DNA of 44,938 nt from an uncultured Lachnobacterium sp. (GCA_900546625.1 URDU01000022.1:1-44938); one strand, 5' to 3'; positions 24,800 to 34,769 are shown, numbered from the stretch's first letter. Notes: generated from the sequence alone by a model not told the origin. Made by a program: numbers and translations.

Positions 24800-25498
24800 A
24801 TGAAGAAAATACAGAATAAGCTTATAGAGCTTTTCAACCGCTACAAGCATGTGTGGATTTTATCATACTTTATCATATATCTGACCTGGTTTGGATATTT
24901 AGAGCGCACTGTTACCACACATTATCACTTGATTCATCTTCCGATAGATGATTATATACCGTTTTGTGAATACTTTGTTATTCCTTATATCATGTGGTTT
25001 GGCTATGTGGCCTTTGGAATTGCTTTCACGGCATTACATGACAAAAAAGAATTTTACAGACTGTGTGCGTTTTTATATACCGGTATGACCGTATTTTTGG
25101 TTATATCAACGCTCTACCCGAATGGTCACAATTTAAGGCCTTATTATTTCACGCACCACAATATGTTTACAGCGCTTTGCGAGTGGCTTTACTCCACTGA
25201 CACACCGACGAACCTGTTTCCGAGCATTCACGTATACAATTCGCTCGGCATTCATTTTGCGGTGATGCACAGCAGCTATTTCAAGGATAAAAAACACGTT
25301 CAGCACGCATCCTTGGTGCTTTGTGTTCTGATTATACTGTCTACCATGTTTATCAAACAGCACTCAGTATTTGACGTTTCTACAGCCTTTATGCTTGCTT
25401 TCGTAATGTACAATGTGGTCTACATCAAAAACTGGATGCATCTGCCACAGAAGAGCGGAAGCTTCCAGGATGCGGCAAACCGCAAGGTTCGTGTTTGA
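24800..25498 (+). CDS. PAP2-family membrane phosphatase
   Basis: 232 aa with about six membrane helices. The phosphatase motifs are partly visible: PSIHVYNS (second motif, catalytic His) and KQHSVFDV (third motif, SxxxD-like with nucleophile His). Members dephosphorylate phosphatidate, undecaprenyl pyrophosphate or similar lipids on the outer face. Stand-alone gene with its own promoter and terminator. Exact lipid substrate unknown. Confidence 0.85.
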   Translation: MKKIQNKLIELFNRYKHVWILSYFIIYLTWFGYLERTVTTHYHLIHLPIDDYIPFCEYFVIPYIMWFGYVAFGIAFTALHDKKEFYRLCAFLYTGMTVFLVISTLYPNGHNLRPYYFTHHNMFTALCEWLYSTDTPTNLFPSIHVYNSLGIHFAVMHSSYFKDKKHVQHASLVLCVLIILSTMFIKQHSVFDVSTAFMLAFVMYNVVYIKNWMHLPQKSGSFQDAANRKVRV

Positions 25499-25548
25499 AC
25501 TGTGAAGGTACAAAACAGTTACTAGAATTTATATAATGAACAACTCAA

Positions 25549-25590
25549 AAAAAGACATCAGCCGGAATATCCACCGGTTGATGTCTTTTT
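25549..25590. terminator. Bidirectional terminator
   Basis: AAAAAGACATCAGCCGG pairs with CCGGTTGATGTCTTTTT (one G-T) around eight bases; T- and A-runs on both sides serve the convergent PAP2 and MCP-like genes. Confidence 0.9.
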
Positions 25591-25640
25591 ATATTTCACT
25601 CATAGAATGCATGACACTCACAGTCTGCATATCTGTCCTG

Positions 25641-26591
25641 TTATCTGACTCTTTCCCTGCTGTAGTCAAGCACCTTGTCCACAGTGGATTTTATTTCTGC
25701 TGAATTTTTCCTCTGAGTCGAAATTTCTGCGTATGCATCCTCTATCTGCAGCTTATTGCGCTCCTCAAACTTGATAATCTCCTCCTGTGTATTGCGGATT
25801 GACACAATCTGCTGTCTGCATGCTTCTATCATATCAACTGAAATCTCGTCACACTGTGAAAACACATGATTGAGCTCCACTCCCTGCTTCATGAGCTTTG
25901 TCGTGGCAACATTGTTGTCCTTTAGAAGCCCTACAAGGTGGCTCACCTGCTCTTTAAGTGCACTAATCTCAGCTTTTACCTCAGAAAGCTCCTGTTTCAC
26001 AGCATCGATTGCACTGTCATATGAAACAGATGCCTCCCTTATGCTCTCTGCTGCCTCCACGAACAGCTTTCCCTGCTCTCCCAGCATGCCCGCCTCTATA
26101 GCCGCATTGAGTGAGAGAACACTCATCTGCTTATTCTGCTCCTTCATCTGCGCAACTATGTCTACACAGCTATCCACATGCTCCTCAAGCCTGTCCGATG
26201 TCTCTGACAAGCTCTTAGCCGGAGCTGTAAAATGCTTATTGTTTTCGACAAGCGCACATGTATCCTCATGCTGTGTGGCAATTGCCTTTGCTGCCCCCTC
26301 AAGGCTTGTAAGATTGTCCGCAGCCGCCTTCACACACTCTGTAAAGCTGTCATTTAAGGCTGATATGGCATCCATGCTGTCCTTTGAAAATTCCACCACA
26401 TTATTTGCATTATCATTTAGCTGCTTAAGGGATGACTCCTCAAGCTGTCTTGATTTTTCAAGCTCATCAAAATCAGCCTCTATAAGCTTTGACTTTGCAT
26501 TTACATTCTCGAAAAATCCCCTGTCATTATCCAATTGTTCCTTCATATACGCTAATTCCTCAGCGGATATTTTTGCTTTGTTCCCAAACAC
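25641..26591 (-). CDS. Cytoplasmic MCP-like signalling protein
   Basis: 316 aa, almost all coiled coil, no membrane segment. The stretch SVLSLNAAIEAGMLGEQGKLF matches the conserved hairpin tip of methyl-accepting chemotaxis proteins (usual form LALNAAIEAARAGEAGRGF), with the tip altered. No sensor domain is recognisable in the short N-terminus. It could bind CheA/CheW or be a derived coiled-coil protein with another role. No chemotaxis genes lie nearby. Confidence 0.72.
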   Translation of the reverse strand: MFGNKAKISAEELAYMKEQLDNDRGFFENVNAKSKLIEADFDELEKSRQLEESSLKQLNDNANNVVEFSKDSMDAISALNDSFTECVKAAADNLTSLEGAAKAIATQHEDTCALVENNKHFTAPAKSLSETSDRLEEHVDSCVDIVAQMKEQNKQMSVLSLNAAIEAGMLGEQGKLFVEAAESIREASVSYDSAIDAVKQELSEVKAEISALKEQVSHLVGLLKDNNVATTKLMKQGVELNHVFSQCDEISVDMIEACRQQIVSIRNTQEEIIKFEERNKLQIEDAYAEISTQRKNSAEIKSTVDKVLDYSRERVR

Positions 26592-26639
26592 TGATCGATT
26601 CTCCTTTACCTCTAGCGGTTACCTTTTTAGAATATAATA

Positions 26640-28400
26640 TCACTTATAATACTGTATTTCAAACTGCAGTGACTCATTTTCCCTGAATACATTTATCTTT
26701 GGTGAATATACTACGGACAGTACTATATTATTGAACCTTCCTCTTTGTGCAGCTTCAAGCGCATCTGCACCAAATCTTTGCCTGATATAATCAAAAAAGC
26801 TTTCTATATCACCAAAGTAAATGGCATTGATTGGCGTGCCATATGAGGATATCAAAGAAAGCCTCAGCACATTGTTGTTTTTGCCGACCACCCACATACG
26901 GCTCACACGTAGATTTTTGTCCGCAAAAACCGGCTTTGGATTGTCCTTTCCAAACGGTGCCAGCACTGAAAACTCAGACACCAGTCTCATTGATACATAA
27001 TCCACCGGCATCGGCACATCTATATGTATTTTAGGCACGAGGTCATCGTCGGTAAGCGACGCATACTCATTTATTTTCTGACGGAATGGCTCAACATTTT
27101 CTTGTGGCAGTGAAAGTCCTGCAGCCATCGGGTGCCCTCCAAACTTCGTGAACAGCTCACTGCATTTGCACATTTCCTCATACATAGAGTATTCCTCTAT
27201 CGAACGCCCTGAGCCCTTTACGCCGTCCTCACTCTTTGTGAGTATAAAGGTTGGCTTATTGTATTTCTCCCTGATGCGGCCCGCTATGATTCCTGCTATG
27301 CTCTCATGCACATCCGGCAGATATATGACAAGCACCCTGTCTTTTTCGTAATTGTCCCTCTCATATATCTCAACTGCGGTTTCCACACCCTTTGCAGTCA
27401 TTTCCTTTCTGTCATCATTGAGCGCTACAAGCTCTGATGCGATGCGCATGGCATCCTCCTGCCTGTCACATAAAAACAGCTCAAGTGCTCTTTTGGCTGT
27501 ATCCAGACGGCCGGTCGCATTGACACATGGTCCGAGGACAAATCCAAAATGATATGCATCCACGTTTTCAGCCTCTATATTACAACATTCAAGCAGGGCT
27601 TTCATGCCGATATTTGTCGTATGATGAATACTCTTTAAGCCTGTCTTTACGAGTATACGGTTTTCACCTGTCAGTGGCATGACATCACCGACTGTTGCAA
27701 ACGCCACATTCTCTATAAAGTCCATGGCCTCTTTCTCATCTATGCCGATTTTTCTATATAGTAATATGACAATTTTCCAGGCAACCGCTGCTCCGCAAAG
27801 CTCCTTGTACGGATAGCTGCACTCTATCTGATGTGGATTTACAATGGCATCTGCTTTGCTTTCCTTGTAAATCTTTATGCCCTTTATATCATCAAACGGC
27901 ACTGCATGGTGGTCTGTTACGAGAACTGTCATTCCAAGCTCCTTTGCATGGGCGATTTCCTTAATCGCTGCAATTCCGTTGTCACAGGTGACCACAGTAT
28001 CTATCCCATCCTCATATGCCTTGTCGATCAGGTGCACATTCAGACCATAGCCATCCTTCACTCTGTCAGGAATCATATAGTCCACACATGCACCGGCTCT
28101 TTTAAGTGCTTTCACAAGAATATATGTAGACATCACTCCGTCTATATCATAGTCACCGATTATCCTGATTTTGGCCTTGTCAGCTATCTTTGGGACAAGA
28201 ATATCAACCAGCCTTTGACCATCCTTTAAAAGAGCCGGGTCTGCAATGTCTGAGATTTTGCCGTTTAAAAATTCATTTACCGCGTCATCTCCTATCACAC
28301 CTCTGTTTCTGATTATCCGCACCGTCACCTGGTCTATTCCAAACCTCGCTCCGATTGCCACAAAATCAGCTTTCTTCGCACTAACATACCACTTTGCCAT
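26640..28400 (-). CDS. recJ: Single-stranded-DNA-specific exonuclease RecJ
   Basis: 586 aa. DHH-family phosphoesterase motifs are present: IIGDYDIDG (80-88) and VTDHHAVPF, then the GPCVNATGRLDTA and GGHPMAAG motifs of the DHHA1 domain. RecJ degrades single-stranded DNA 5' to 3' in recombination and mismatch repair. The start overlaps the end of truA by 20 bp, with the ribosome site inside truA, so the genes are coupled. Confidence 0.95.
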   Translation of the reverse strand: MAKWYVSAKKADFVAIGARFGIDQVTVRIIRNRGVIGDDAVNEFLNGKISDIADPALLKDGQRLVDILVPKIADKAKIRIIGDYDIDGVMSTYILVKALKRAGACVDYMIPDRVKDGYGLNVHLIDKAYEDGIDTVVTCDNGIAAIKEIAHAKELGMTVLVTDHHAVPFDDIKGIKIYKESKADAIVNPHQIECSYPYKELCGAAVAWKIVILLYRKIGIDEKEAMDFIENVAFATVGDVMPLTGENRILVKTGLKSIHHTTNIGMKALLECCNIEAENVDAYHFGFVLGPCVNATGRLDTAKRALELFLCDRQEDAMRIASELVALNDDRKEMTAKGVETAVEIYERDNYEKDRVLVIYLPDVHESIAGIIAGRIREKYNKPTFILTKSEDGVKGSGRSIEEYSMYEEMCKCSELFTKFGGHPMAAGLSLPQENVEPFRQKINEYASLTDDDLVPKIHIDVPMPVDYVSMRLVSEFSVLAPFGKDNPKPVFADKNLRVSRMWVVGKNNNVLRLSLISSYGTPINAIYFGDIESFFDYIRQRFGADALEAAQRGRFNNIVLSVVYSPKINVFRENESLQFEIQYYK

Positions 28401-29145
28401 AATCTACCCTTTCCAGGCGCAGCCCACACGCCGGTGCTGTGTAGCCTGCCTGTGCCCTATCCTTTGAAGCTAAAATTTCCATCACAGCATCCGGATTTTT
28501 CCTTCCGTCGCCCACCTCGATAAGCGTTCCTGTGATGATTCTTATCATATTCTGTAAAAATCCATCTCCGGTGTAGCTGATAACAATATCGGCGCCTGTT
28601 TTTTCTATATCAATAGAAAAAATCGTCCTGACCGTTGACTTTTTCATATGTCTGTTGCCACAAAAGGCTTTAAAATCATGCTCTCCGAGAAGATACGCTG
28701 CTGCTTTTTTCATCCTATCCGTGTCAAGCGGCTTATCATAGTCGTATACATATTTTCTTCTGAACACATCGGACACGATACCGGTGTGTATTGTATACAC
28801 ATATGTCTTTGACACAGCATTGTACCTGGCATGAAATCTGTCAGGCACATTTGAAATATCTGTCACCGCAATATCTGCCGGCAGATGCTCATTCAGCCAT
28901 ATAAATATCTCATCCTTGGAAAAGTGCTTCGGCATGTGAAAGCTTGCCACCTGCCCCACCGCATGCACTCCAGCATCCGTGCGTCCTGAGCCTATGACCT
29001 CAACCGGCTTTCCTGCCAGCGTGGAAAGCACATGCTGAAGCTTTCCCTGTATTGTATCATCTGTGGATTTCTGCACCTGCCAGCCTTTGTAGCGTGTGCC
29101 GTCGTATGCCACAATTATCTTGTAATTTTGGGTTTGTGTATTCAT
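28381..29145 (-). CDS. truA: tRNA pseudouridine(38-40) synthase TruA
   Basis: 254 aa. GSGRTDAGVHAVGQVASF carries the catalytic Asp, and YDGTRYKGWQVQ opens the protein. It makes pseudouridine 38-40 in the tRNA anticodon arm. First gene of the truA-recJ pair. Confidence 0.96.
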   Translation of the reverse strand: MNTQTQNYKIIVAYDGTRYKGWQVQKSTDDTIQGKLQHVLSTLAGKPVEVIGSGRTDAGVHAVGQVASFHMPKHFSKDEIFIWLNEHLPADIAVTDISNVPDRFHARYNAVSKTYVYTIHTGIVSDVFRRKYVYDYDKPLDTDRMKKAAAYLLGEHDFKAFCGNRHMKKSTVRTIFSIDIEKTGADIVISYTGDGFLQNMIRIITGTLIEVGDGRKNPDAVMEILASKDRAQAGYTAPACGLRLERVDYGKVVC

Positions 29146-29198
29146 AAAATTGTCTTTCTTTATCTGGAAATATTGTGGTTTTGAAGTTACTTTTGGTT

Positions 29199-29393
29199 GT
29201 AACTATTCACAACCACCCCACGTACATTCGCAAAATCGCACGATACTCGTGCTTTCTCGCTGCTTCGCAGCTAATTTTGCTCATATATGTGGGGGTGGCT
29301 CTATTCGAGCCACCTTGAGAACAAGAAAACCTGCCGCTTACATGCGAGCATGACGCATCAGCTTTTTTGTTCTCAGTGGTTCTGAATAGTTAC
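29199..29393. repeat. Multi-stem structured element
   Basis: Outer arms GTAACTATTCACAACCAC and GTGGTTCTGAATAGTTAC pair at 17 of 18 positions and enclose at least three more stems: CCACCCC..GCAAAAT/ATTTTGC..GGGGGTGG (with inner GCACGA/TCGTGC and GCTGC/GCAGC), GTGGCTC/GAGCCAC, and TGAGAACAA/TTGTTCTCA. It has no gene. It is unrelated to the palindromic element at 8988. It may be a MITE-like repeat or a structured RNA. Confidence 0.7.
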
Positions 29394-29458
29394 TTTTAAT
29401 TTATATAATATCACATCATTTTTTCTCTTGCCAGCACTGTTTTGCTCCTTTAATCCAA

Positions 29459-30721
29459 TTAAGCAAGCTCCGCAATACGTGTCACAGCGACATATATATT
29501 TGATATCTCATACCATGTATTGTAGTCCACCACACCTGATACCGGAAGTCCGAATACAGCCTGAAATTTTTCCACGGCCGCCTTTGTCTTTGGTCCGTAT
29601 ATTCCATCCGGCACAATAGCCGGAATTGCCGGATATGCCTTTGCGATGCGGGCGAGCTGTTTTTGTATCTGGTATACATTCTGCCCTGACGAGCCTATGC
29701 CTATATTGTAGCCGGGCCATGACGCCGGGATTCCTGATACAGCCTCCGCGGTATTGATATACATGTTGCTGCCGTAAAAGTATCTGAGTATCTCAATTGC
29801 ACTGTAGCCCTGGTCACCTAGACTTTTAGAGCCCCACTGTGTCATCCAGCTCGGACAGGAAACCTTCTGTCCGTCACAGTACTGCGTCAGAATCGGCTGC
29901 TTCACATTAGGTCTCGACAGATAGTTTTCAAACATTTCATTTACTATCAGCGAGATATTATCATATATATTTCTGCCATAAATGAATTTGTGGTCATATG
30001 CCGTGGACGAAGTGATATTAAAATTATAGCCCTTTCCGCGATAGAATTCCGTATATATCCTGTTTAACGTAAATGACATAATTGCAAGCACATTTGCCCT
30101 TATAGTGGCATCAGGCCAGGTCGCATATATCTCACTGGAAGCGACATTTTTGATGTAATCCTTATATCTGACATAATAATTTGCCGCAGTGGAATCCGAT
30201 GGCGCTCCATCATGCACAATAACATATTCCGGAATCACCACACGGTTAAGTACAATCTCACCTGTCTCAGCAACCGGCATAATCTCCGGCTCAGGTATCT
30301 TGGCAGGATAATCGCCGTAAAGTGTATGTGCCGGAATAACAATATTGTCCACAGCATTTCCCGGTGCATCAAGTGCTTCCAGCTCAATATCCTGTATGGA
30401 AAGTCTGTCTGGCATCACCTCAACGCCCGAAACCGTGATATTTCTGTATCCGTTAGCTGAAACAGTCACCGTCACCTCCGAATACGGCTGTGACTCACTG
30501 GGCGACATAGAATACTCAAGTGGCGGAGTGGCAATCTCAACTGCCTCTATGCTTCCCGATTCATTGGTATCAGTCTCCTCTATCCTCCCCTGCGGATCCC
30601 CGGAATAGCTGACTGCTACCCTTGCATCCGCAACCGGCGTCCCCATGTTTTTCTGTCGTACTCTCACCTGAAGCCGCCCCTCATCAATGGACTCCTGTTG
30701 TAAAATGTGCAGATTTTTCAT
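29459..30721 (-). CDS. SpoIID-like protein with peptidoglycan-binding domain
   Basis: 420 aa, no signal peptide. Residues about 15-135 look like one or two carboxypeptidase-regulatory/Cna-B-like beta domains. About 185-325 resemble SpoIID (YIKNVASSEIYATWPDATIRANVLA, then YGRNIYDNISLIVNEMFENYLS). About 345-410 are a PG_binding_1 repeat (GSSGQNVYQIQKQLARIA...PDGIYGPKTKAAVEKFQ). This points to a role at the cell wall or spore cortex. Its ribosome site is weak. Substrate and timing unknown. Confidence 0.75.
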   Translation of the reverse strand: MKNLHILQQESIDEGRLQVRVRQKNMGTPVADARVAVSYSGDPQGRIEETDTNESGSIEAVEIATPPLEYSMSPSESQPYSEVTVTVSANGYRNITVSGVEVMPDRLSIQDIELEALDAPGNAVDNIVIPAHTLYGDYPAKIPEPEIMPVAETGEIVLNRVVIPEYVIVHDGAPSDSTAANYYVRYKDYIKNVASSEIYATWPDATIRANVLAIMSFTLNRIYTEFYRGKGYNFNITSSTAYDHKFIYGRNIYDNISLIVNEMFENYLSRPNVKQPILTQYCDGQKVSCPSWMTQWGSKSLGDQGYSAIEILRYFYGSNMYINTAEAVSGIPASWPGYNIGIGSSGQNVYQIQKQLARIAKAYPAIPAIVPDGIYGPKTKAAVEKFQAVFGLPVSGVVDYNTWYEISNIYVAVTRIAELA

Positions 30722-30808
30722 GAATATTATTACCTTAATATCTTTTTACAATAATATGCACAAAGTGCGGCGCATATGATATAATGAGCGTAGGCAACGA
30801 GCAGTGCC

Positions 30809-30866
30809 AAATTGAAAATATATAAAAATGCCAGCTTGCTGAGCACTTTTTATATATTTTTAATTT
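30809..30866. repeat. AT-rich hairpin
   Basis: AAATTGAAAATATATAAAA... pairs with TTTTTATATATTTTTAATTT across a short loop, upstream of the flavin reductase gene. It could end a transcript on either strand. Confidence 0.5.
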
Positions 30867-30988
30867 GATAGGGCGACTGCCCGTACAGTCAGGAAAATCT
30901 CAGATTTTTCTGACATGCACTGCGTATGACATTTACACAATACACTTAGCAGCTTTTGTCAATTTTATTAATATTCAGGAGGAAAATT

Positions 30989-31495
30989 ATGCATACATTT
31001 CAACCATATCCAATCGACATGCTCGATATCAATCCATTCACCAAGCTTAGCAAGGAGTGGGCTCTCGTGACAGCCGGTGACAAGGAAAAATCAAACACCA
31101 TGACTGTTTCATGGGGTGGAACCGGTGTCCTCTGGGGCAAAAATGTCGTATTTATTTTTATCAGGGAATCCAGATACACTAAGGATTTCATAGACAATGG
31201 TGAGTTTTTCTCACTTTCTTTCCTAAGCGAGAAATACCGCGATGCCTTAAAATACTGCGGTGCTCACTCTGGACGTGGCGAAGACAAATGGTCAAATGCA
31301 GGTCTGACTCCTGCCACACGCCATGGCATCCCATATCCGGACGAGGCAAATCTCGTATTCCTCTGCCGCAAGATGGCTGCTGTGCCTGTTGACGAGACTT
31401 CATTTACTGATAAAGCCATTATGCATCAATGGTACGGTGATCACGATATGCACACTATGTATGTCGGTGAGATTATTGAGGTTGCGGCTCGCTAA
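30989..31495 (+). CDS. Flavin reductase-like FMN-binding protein
   Basis: 168 aa from the ATG at 30989, behind AGGAGG. The split-barrel flavin reductase fold is indicated by PFTKLSKEWALVTAG, then NTMTVSWGGTGVLWGK and VFIFIRESRYTKDFI. Members bind FMN and reduce it with NAD(P)H or pass electrons to a partner. Stand-alone gene. Confidence 0.85.
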   Translation: MHTFQPYPIDMLDINPFTKLSKEWALVTAGDKEKSNTMTVSWGGTGVLWGKNVVFIFIRESRYTKDFIDNGEFFSLSFLSEKYRDALKYCGAHSGRGEDKWSNAGLTPATRHGIPYPDEANLVFLCRKMAAVPVDETSFTDKAIMHQWYGDHDMHTMYVGEIIEVAAR

Positions 31496-31504
31496 TTTTA
31501 TGAC

Positions 31505-31773
31505 AATATTACGGAACGAGGTCTGCATATGTATGTGTTTGTGCGCTCAGTACTACGTGACCAAGATTCTGTAAGAATTATGCTTTAAGGTTTTCTATGC
31601 TTGACGAAACCGGCTTTTATGCGCCGTCCATGGCGCATAACACCTTGCCCTGCCTTCCATGGCAGGGCATTTCTGTGTTTCATGGCATAATTCTAACAGA
31701 AATCTAGGTCACTTCGTAATCGCTTACAAATACATACATATGCAGACCTCATTCCTTACTCTATGGTAATATT
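31505..31773. repeat. Large palindromic element, copy 2
   Basis: AATATTACGGAACGAGGTC... pairs with ...GACCTCATTCCTTACTCTATGGTAATATT and inward through GCATATGTATGT/ACATACATATGC to CTGTAAGAATTATGC/GCATAATTCTAACAG. The core matches copy 1 closely, including GCGCCGTCCATGGCGC; the second core hairpin has become CCCTGCC/GGCAGGG where copy 1 has CCGAC/GTCGG, so pairing is kept with different bases. It starts 10 bp after the flavin reductase stop. Confidence 0.78.
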
Positions 31774-31901
31774 ACACATACTAATTATCCAGCCTGTTAC
31801 TGTCACATAAGTCCATATAATCTAGCTACGCCGAGGCTTTTATGCCTGTGCAATCGGATTTGCAGACAAGTGAGTGGTATAGTTATTTCGAAAACGATGT
31901 A

Positions 31902-32414
31902 CTAACGACAGCCGGTGCTCATAGCTTCGATTGCCACAGCACCACCACGTACAACCGAGATATGCTTATACTGTGACTTGAGCAGTGCAATAAGATCATC
32001 ATTGCGGTGCTCTGTGAGCTTGCTCTCAAGTATCACGCTGTCTGCATTCTTGTCCACCACGTCAATATTAAAAACCTGCGCTGTCTGGAATACATCGGTG
32101 ATTTCCTCGCGAGTGAGCTTTGATACCCTGACATAGAGGATTTCCTTCATATGCAGAGGCACATCGGTCAGGTCAATAACCTTGATGACCTCGACCATTC
32201 TGTTGAGCTGCTTTTTTATCTGCTCAAAGGTAATATCATCGCTTGTAACACAAATAGTCATTCTGGAAATAGTCTCATCCTCTGTTGTTCCAACCGTAAG
32301 AGACTGTAAATTGTAGGATTTTGCGGAGAAAAGTCCTGAAACCTTTGCTAAAACACCGACCTCATTCTCCACATAAAGTGCAATCCATCTGTTTTTCATT
32401 TCAATATTGTTCAT
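31902..32414 (-). CDS. ilvN: Acetolactate synthase small subunit
   Basis: 170 aa from the ATG at 32414; a GTG 9 bp upstream lies within AGGAGGTG. An ACT domain (WIALYVENEVGVLAKVSGLFSAKSYNLQSL) begins the protein and binds valine for feedback control. It follows ilvB by 12 bp. Confidence 0.93.
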   Translation of the reverse strand: MNNIEMKNRWIALYVENEVGVLAKVSGLFSAKSYNLQSLTVGTTEDETISRMTICVTSDDITFEQIKKQLNRMVEVIKVIDLTDVPLHMKEILYVRVSKLTREEITDVFQTAQVFNIDVVDKNADSVILESKLTEHRNDDLIALLKSQYKHISVVRGGAVAIEAMSTGCR

Positions 32415-32426
32415 CTTATGCACCTC

Positions 32427-34148
32427 CTACTTTAAAATCATTTCGCTCATAGGATTTCCGCTCTTGACCATTGGAAGAACAATCTCATCCGTAGCAATCA
32501 TAAACTCAATAATTACAGGTACATCCTTGTATTTCTTTGCCTCTGCAAAGGCTGCATCGATATCCTCTTCCTTTTCCACACGGATTCCGTGTCCACCATA
32601 GCTTTCAACAAGCTTGATGAAATCCGGTGTGTATGGCGGACATGCCTCGTTTGGTCCCTTGCACTCATCAGGGCAGCCCTTTCTTCTGCGAAGACAGGTT
32701 GCAGAATAGCGCTTGCCGTAGAAAAGTTGCTGCATCTGGCGCACCATGCCAAGGTAGTAGTTGTTGAGCACACAGATGGTCACTCCTGCTCCCTGTACAA
32801 CTGAGGTGGCAAGCTCCTGTATATTCATCTGAAGTCCGCCGTCACCGCTTATGCATACAACCTCCTTGTCAGGATTTGCAATCTTAGCACCTATTGCTGC
32901 CGGAAGACCAAAGCCCATGGTTCCAAGACCTCCCGATGTAAGAAGCTGGCTGCTATTGTCAAGCTCTAAGTACTGTGTAGCCCACATCTGATGCTGACCT
33001 ACATCTGTAACATAGATTGCATCCTTATAATTCTTATTGATATGCTCCATAATCATCTGAGGTGTCATGCCCTTGTCTCTTCTCATGCCAAGAGGATTTT
33101 CCTCATCCCATGCCTTAATCTGCTTCTGCCACTCAGCAGTCTTTTTCGGCTCGGCCCACTCGTTTAACTTGTCGAGTGCCACATTGGCATCTGCAACGAT
33201 AGGCACATCAACCACAACATTTCGTGAAATAGATGCAGTATCCACATCAATATGTACAATCTTTGCCTTTGGAGCGAACTCGTTTAAGTCACCTGTTATT
33301 CTGTCGTTAAATCGTGTACCTATTGAAAAAAGTAAATCACACTCACTGACTGCCTTGTTTGCCGCATATTTGCCGTGCATACCGCAGTTACCCACATAAA
33401 GCGGATGAGTGGTCGGTATAGCGCCCTTACCCATTATTGTAGTGACAACAGGCACATTCTCTGCCTCCGCAAAACGGCGCAGGTTTTCGTTGGCTCTTGC
33501 AACATTTATACCGCCTCCTGCAAGGATAAGCGGCTTTTTGGCACTCTTTAACATCTTGTAGGCACGCTTAAGCTGTCCGACATGTACTGTATCATTTACA
33601 CGGTAGCCTCTGATCTCCACCTTGTCCGGATACTCTGCCGGACCTGATGAGGTCTGGATATCCTTTGGCAAATCAATCAGTACAGGGCCCGGCTTTCCGG
33701 TCCTTGCAATATGAAATGCCATCTTTATAATTTTTCCAAGGTCCTTTCTGTCACGGACTGTAACAGAATACTTTGTGATATTTCTGGTGATTCCGACTAT
33801 ATCCACTTCCTGAAAGGCATCATTTCCGATAAGTGGAAGCGGTACCTGTCCGGTAAAACAAACAAGCGGCACATTATCGTAATGCGCATCTGCAAGACCT
33901 GTAACTGTGTTGGTAGCACCGGGACCGCTTGTCACAAGGCAGACTCCGACCTTTCCTGTAGACTTGGCATAGCCCTCAGCCTCATGAATCAGGCCCTGCT
34001 CATGTCTCGGCAGAACCAGATTGATTGAATTAGTCTTGTATAACTCATCGAATAAATCTGTAACTGTTCCTCCCGGATAGGCGAAAATAGTATCTACGCC
34101 TTCCTCCTCCAATGCTTTTACAAATAATTTTCTTCCTGTGATGTCCAT
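32427..34148 (-). CDS. ilvB: Acetolactate synthase large subunit
   Basis: 573 aa. A thiamine-diphosphate enzyme: RHEQGLIHEAEGYA holds the catalytic Glu, and GDGGLQMNIQEL...NNYYLGMV the ThDP/Mg motif. It makes 2-acetolactate from pyruvate for valine and leucine. A Cys-rich insert (CPDECKGPNEACPPY) near residue 490 is not in the textbook enzymes and could bind metal. No T-box or attenuator is visible upstream; folA lies 33 bp away. Confidence 0.95.
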   Translation of the reverse strand: MDITGRKLFVKALEEEGVDTIFAYPGGTVTDLFDELYKTNSINLVLPRHEQGLIHEAEGYAKSTGKVGVCLVTSGPGATNTVTGLADAHYDNVPLVCFTGQVPLPLIGNDAFQEVDIVGITRNITKYSVTVRDRKDLGKIIKMAFHIARTGKPGPVLIDLPKDIQTSSGPAEYPDKVEIRGYRVNDTVHVGQLKRAYKMLKSAKKPLILAGGGINVARANENLRRFAEAENVPVVTTIMGKGAIPTTHPLYVGNCGMHGKYAANKAVSECDLLFSIGTRFNDRITGDLNEFAPKAKIVHIDVDTASISRNVVVDVPIVADANVALDKLNEWAEPKKTAEWQKQIKAWDEENPLGMRRDKGMTPQMIMEHINKNYKDAIYVTDVGQHQMWATQYLELDNSSQLLTSGGLGTMGFGLPAAIGAKIANPDKEVVCISGDGGLQMNIQELATSVVQGAGVTICVLNNYYLGMVRQMQQLFYGKRYSATCLRRRKGCPDECKGPNEACPPYTPDFIKLVESYGGHGIRVEKEEDIDAAFAEAKKYKDVPVIIEFMIATDEIVLPMVKSGNPMSEMILK

Positions 34149-34181
34149 ACTGCTGTCATCCTCGTTTCTATATTTAATAGT

Positions 34182-34673
34182 TTATTTTACTTTCTCATAT
34201 CGAAGGAAATAAAACTCCAAATCAAAGTATGTCTGCTCTTCGCTGTCTCCTGTAATCTGCCACTCAGGTTTCTCGTCAAGATTTGGGAAATATGCATCCG
34301 CATCATACTCGAAGTCCACCTTTGTGATGTGGGCTACATCGCATTCATCCACGAGCTGCTCATAGATTTTCTGTCCACCAATGATATAAATATCCTCTGA
34401 ATTGTATTTTTCAAGCTCCTTGTGAAGCTCGTCAAGTGAGTGAACCACGACAGCGCCCTCCACCTCATAGGATGGGTTGTGTGTGAGCACTATGTTGGTT
34501 CTGTTCTTAAGTGGTCTGCTGTTTGGAAAGCTCTCAAGTGTCTTTCTGCCCATAACTACAACCTTTCCCGTAGTCATCTCGCGGAAAAACTTCTGATCCA
34601 TAGGTATTCGAACGAGCAACTGGTTGTTTTTTCCAATTGCCCAGTTATTATCAACTGCTGCTATTAAATTCAT
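34182..34673 (-). CDS. folA: Dihydrofolate reductase
   Basis: 163 aa from the ATG at 34673, behind AGGGAG. MNLIAAVDNNWAIGKNNQLL, then VVMGRKTLESFP, are standard. Reduces dihydrofolate made by thymidylate synthase, encoded just upstream. Confidence 0.95.
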   Translation of the reverse strand: MNLIAAVDNNWAIGKNNQLLVRIPMDQKFFREMTTGKVVVMGRKTLESFPNSRPLKNRTNIVLTHNPSYEVEGAVVVHSLDELHKELEKYNSEDIYIIGGQKIYEQLVDECDVAHITKVDFEYDADAYFPNLDEKPEWQITGDSEEQTYFDLEFYFLRYEKVK

Positions 34674-34769
34674 GATTTTCTCCCTGTTGTAATCGTTGCT
34701 GTTCACACTGACAGGTGAACAATAGCCTTCTATTACTTGCTTCTTATAATTGCTTCATATCCACGTTCT

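Noticed and set aside
25870..26637. 255-aa Ser-rich frame opposite the MCP-like gene
   Set aside because: Composition mirrors the coiled-coil gene on the other strand; no start signal.
34149..34181. T-box or attenuator for ilvB
   Set aside because: Only 33 bp separates ilvB from folA; there is no room for a leader.
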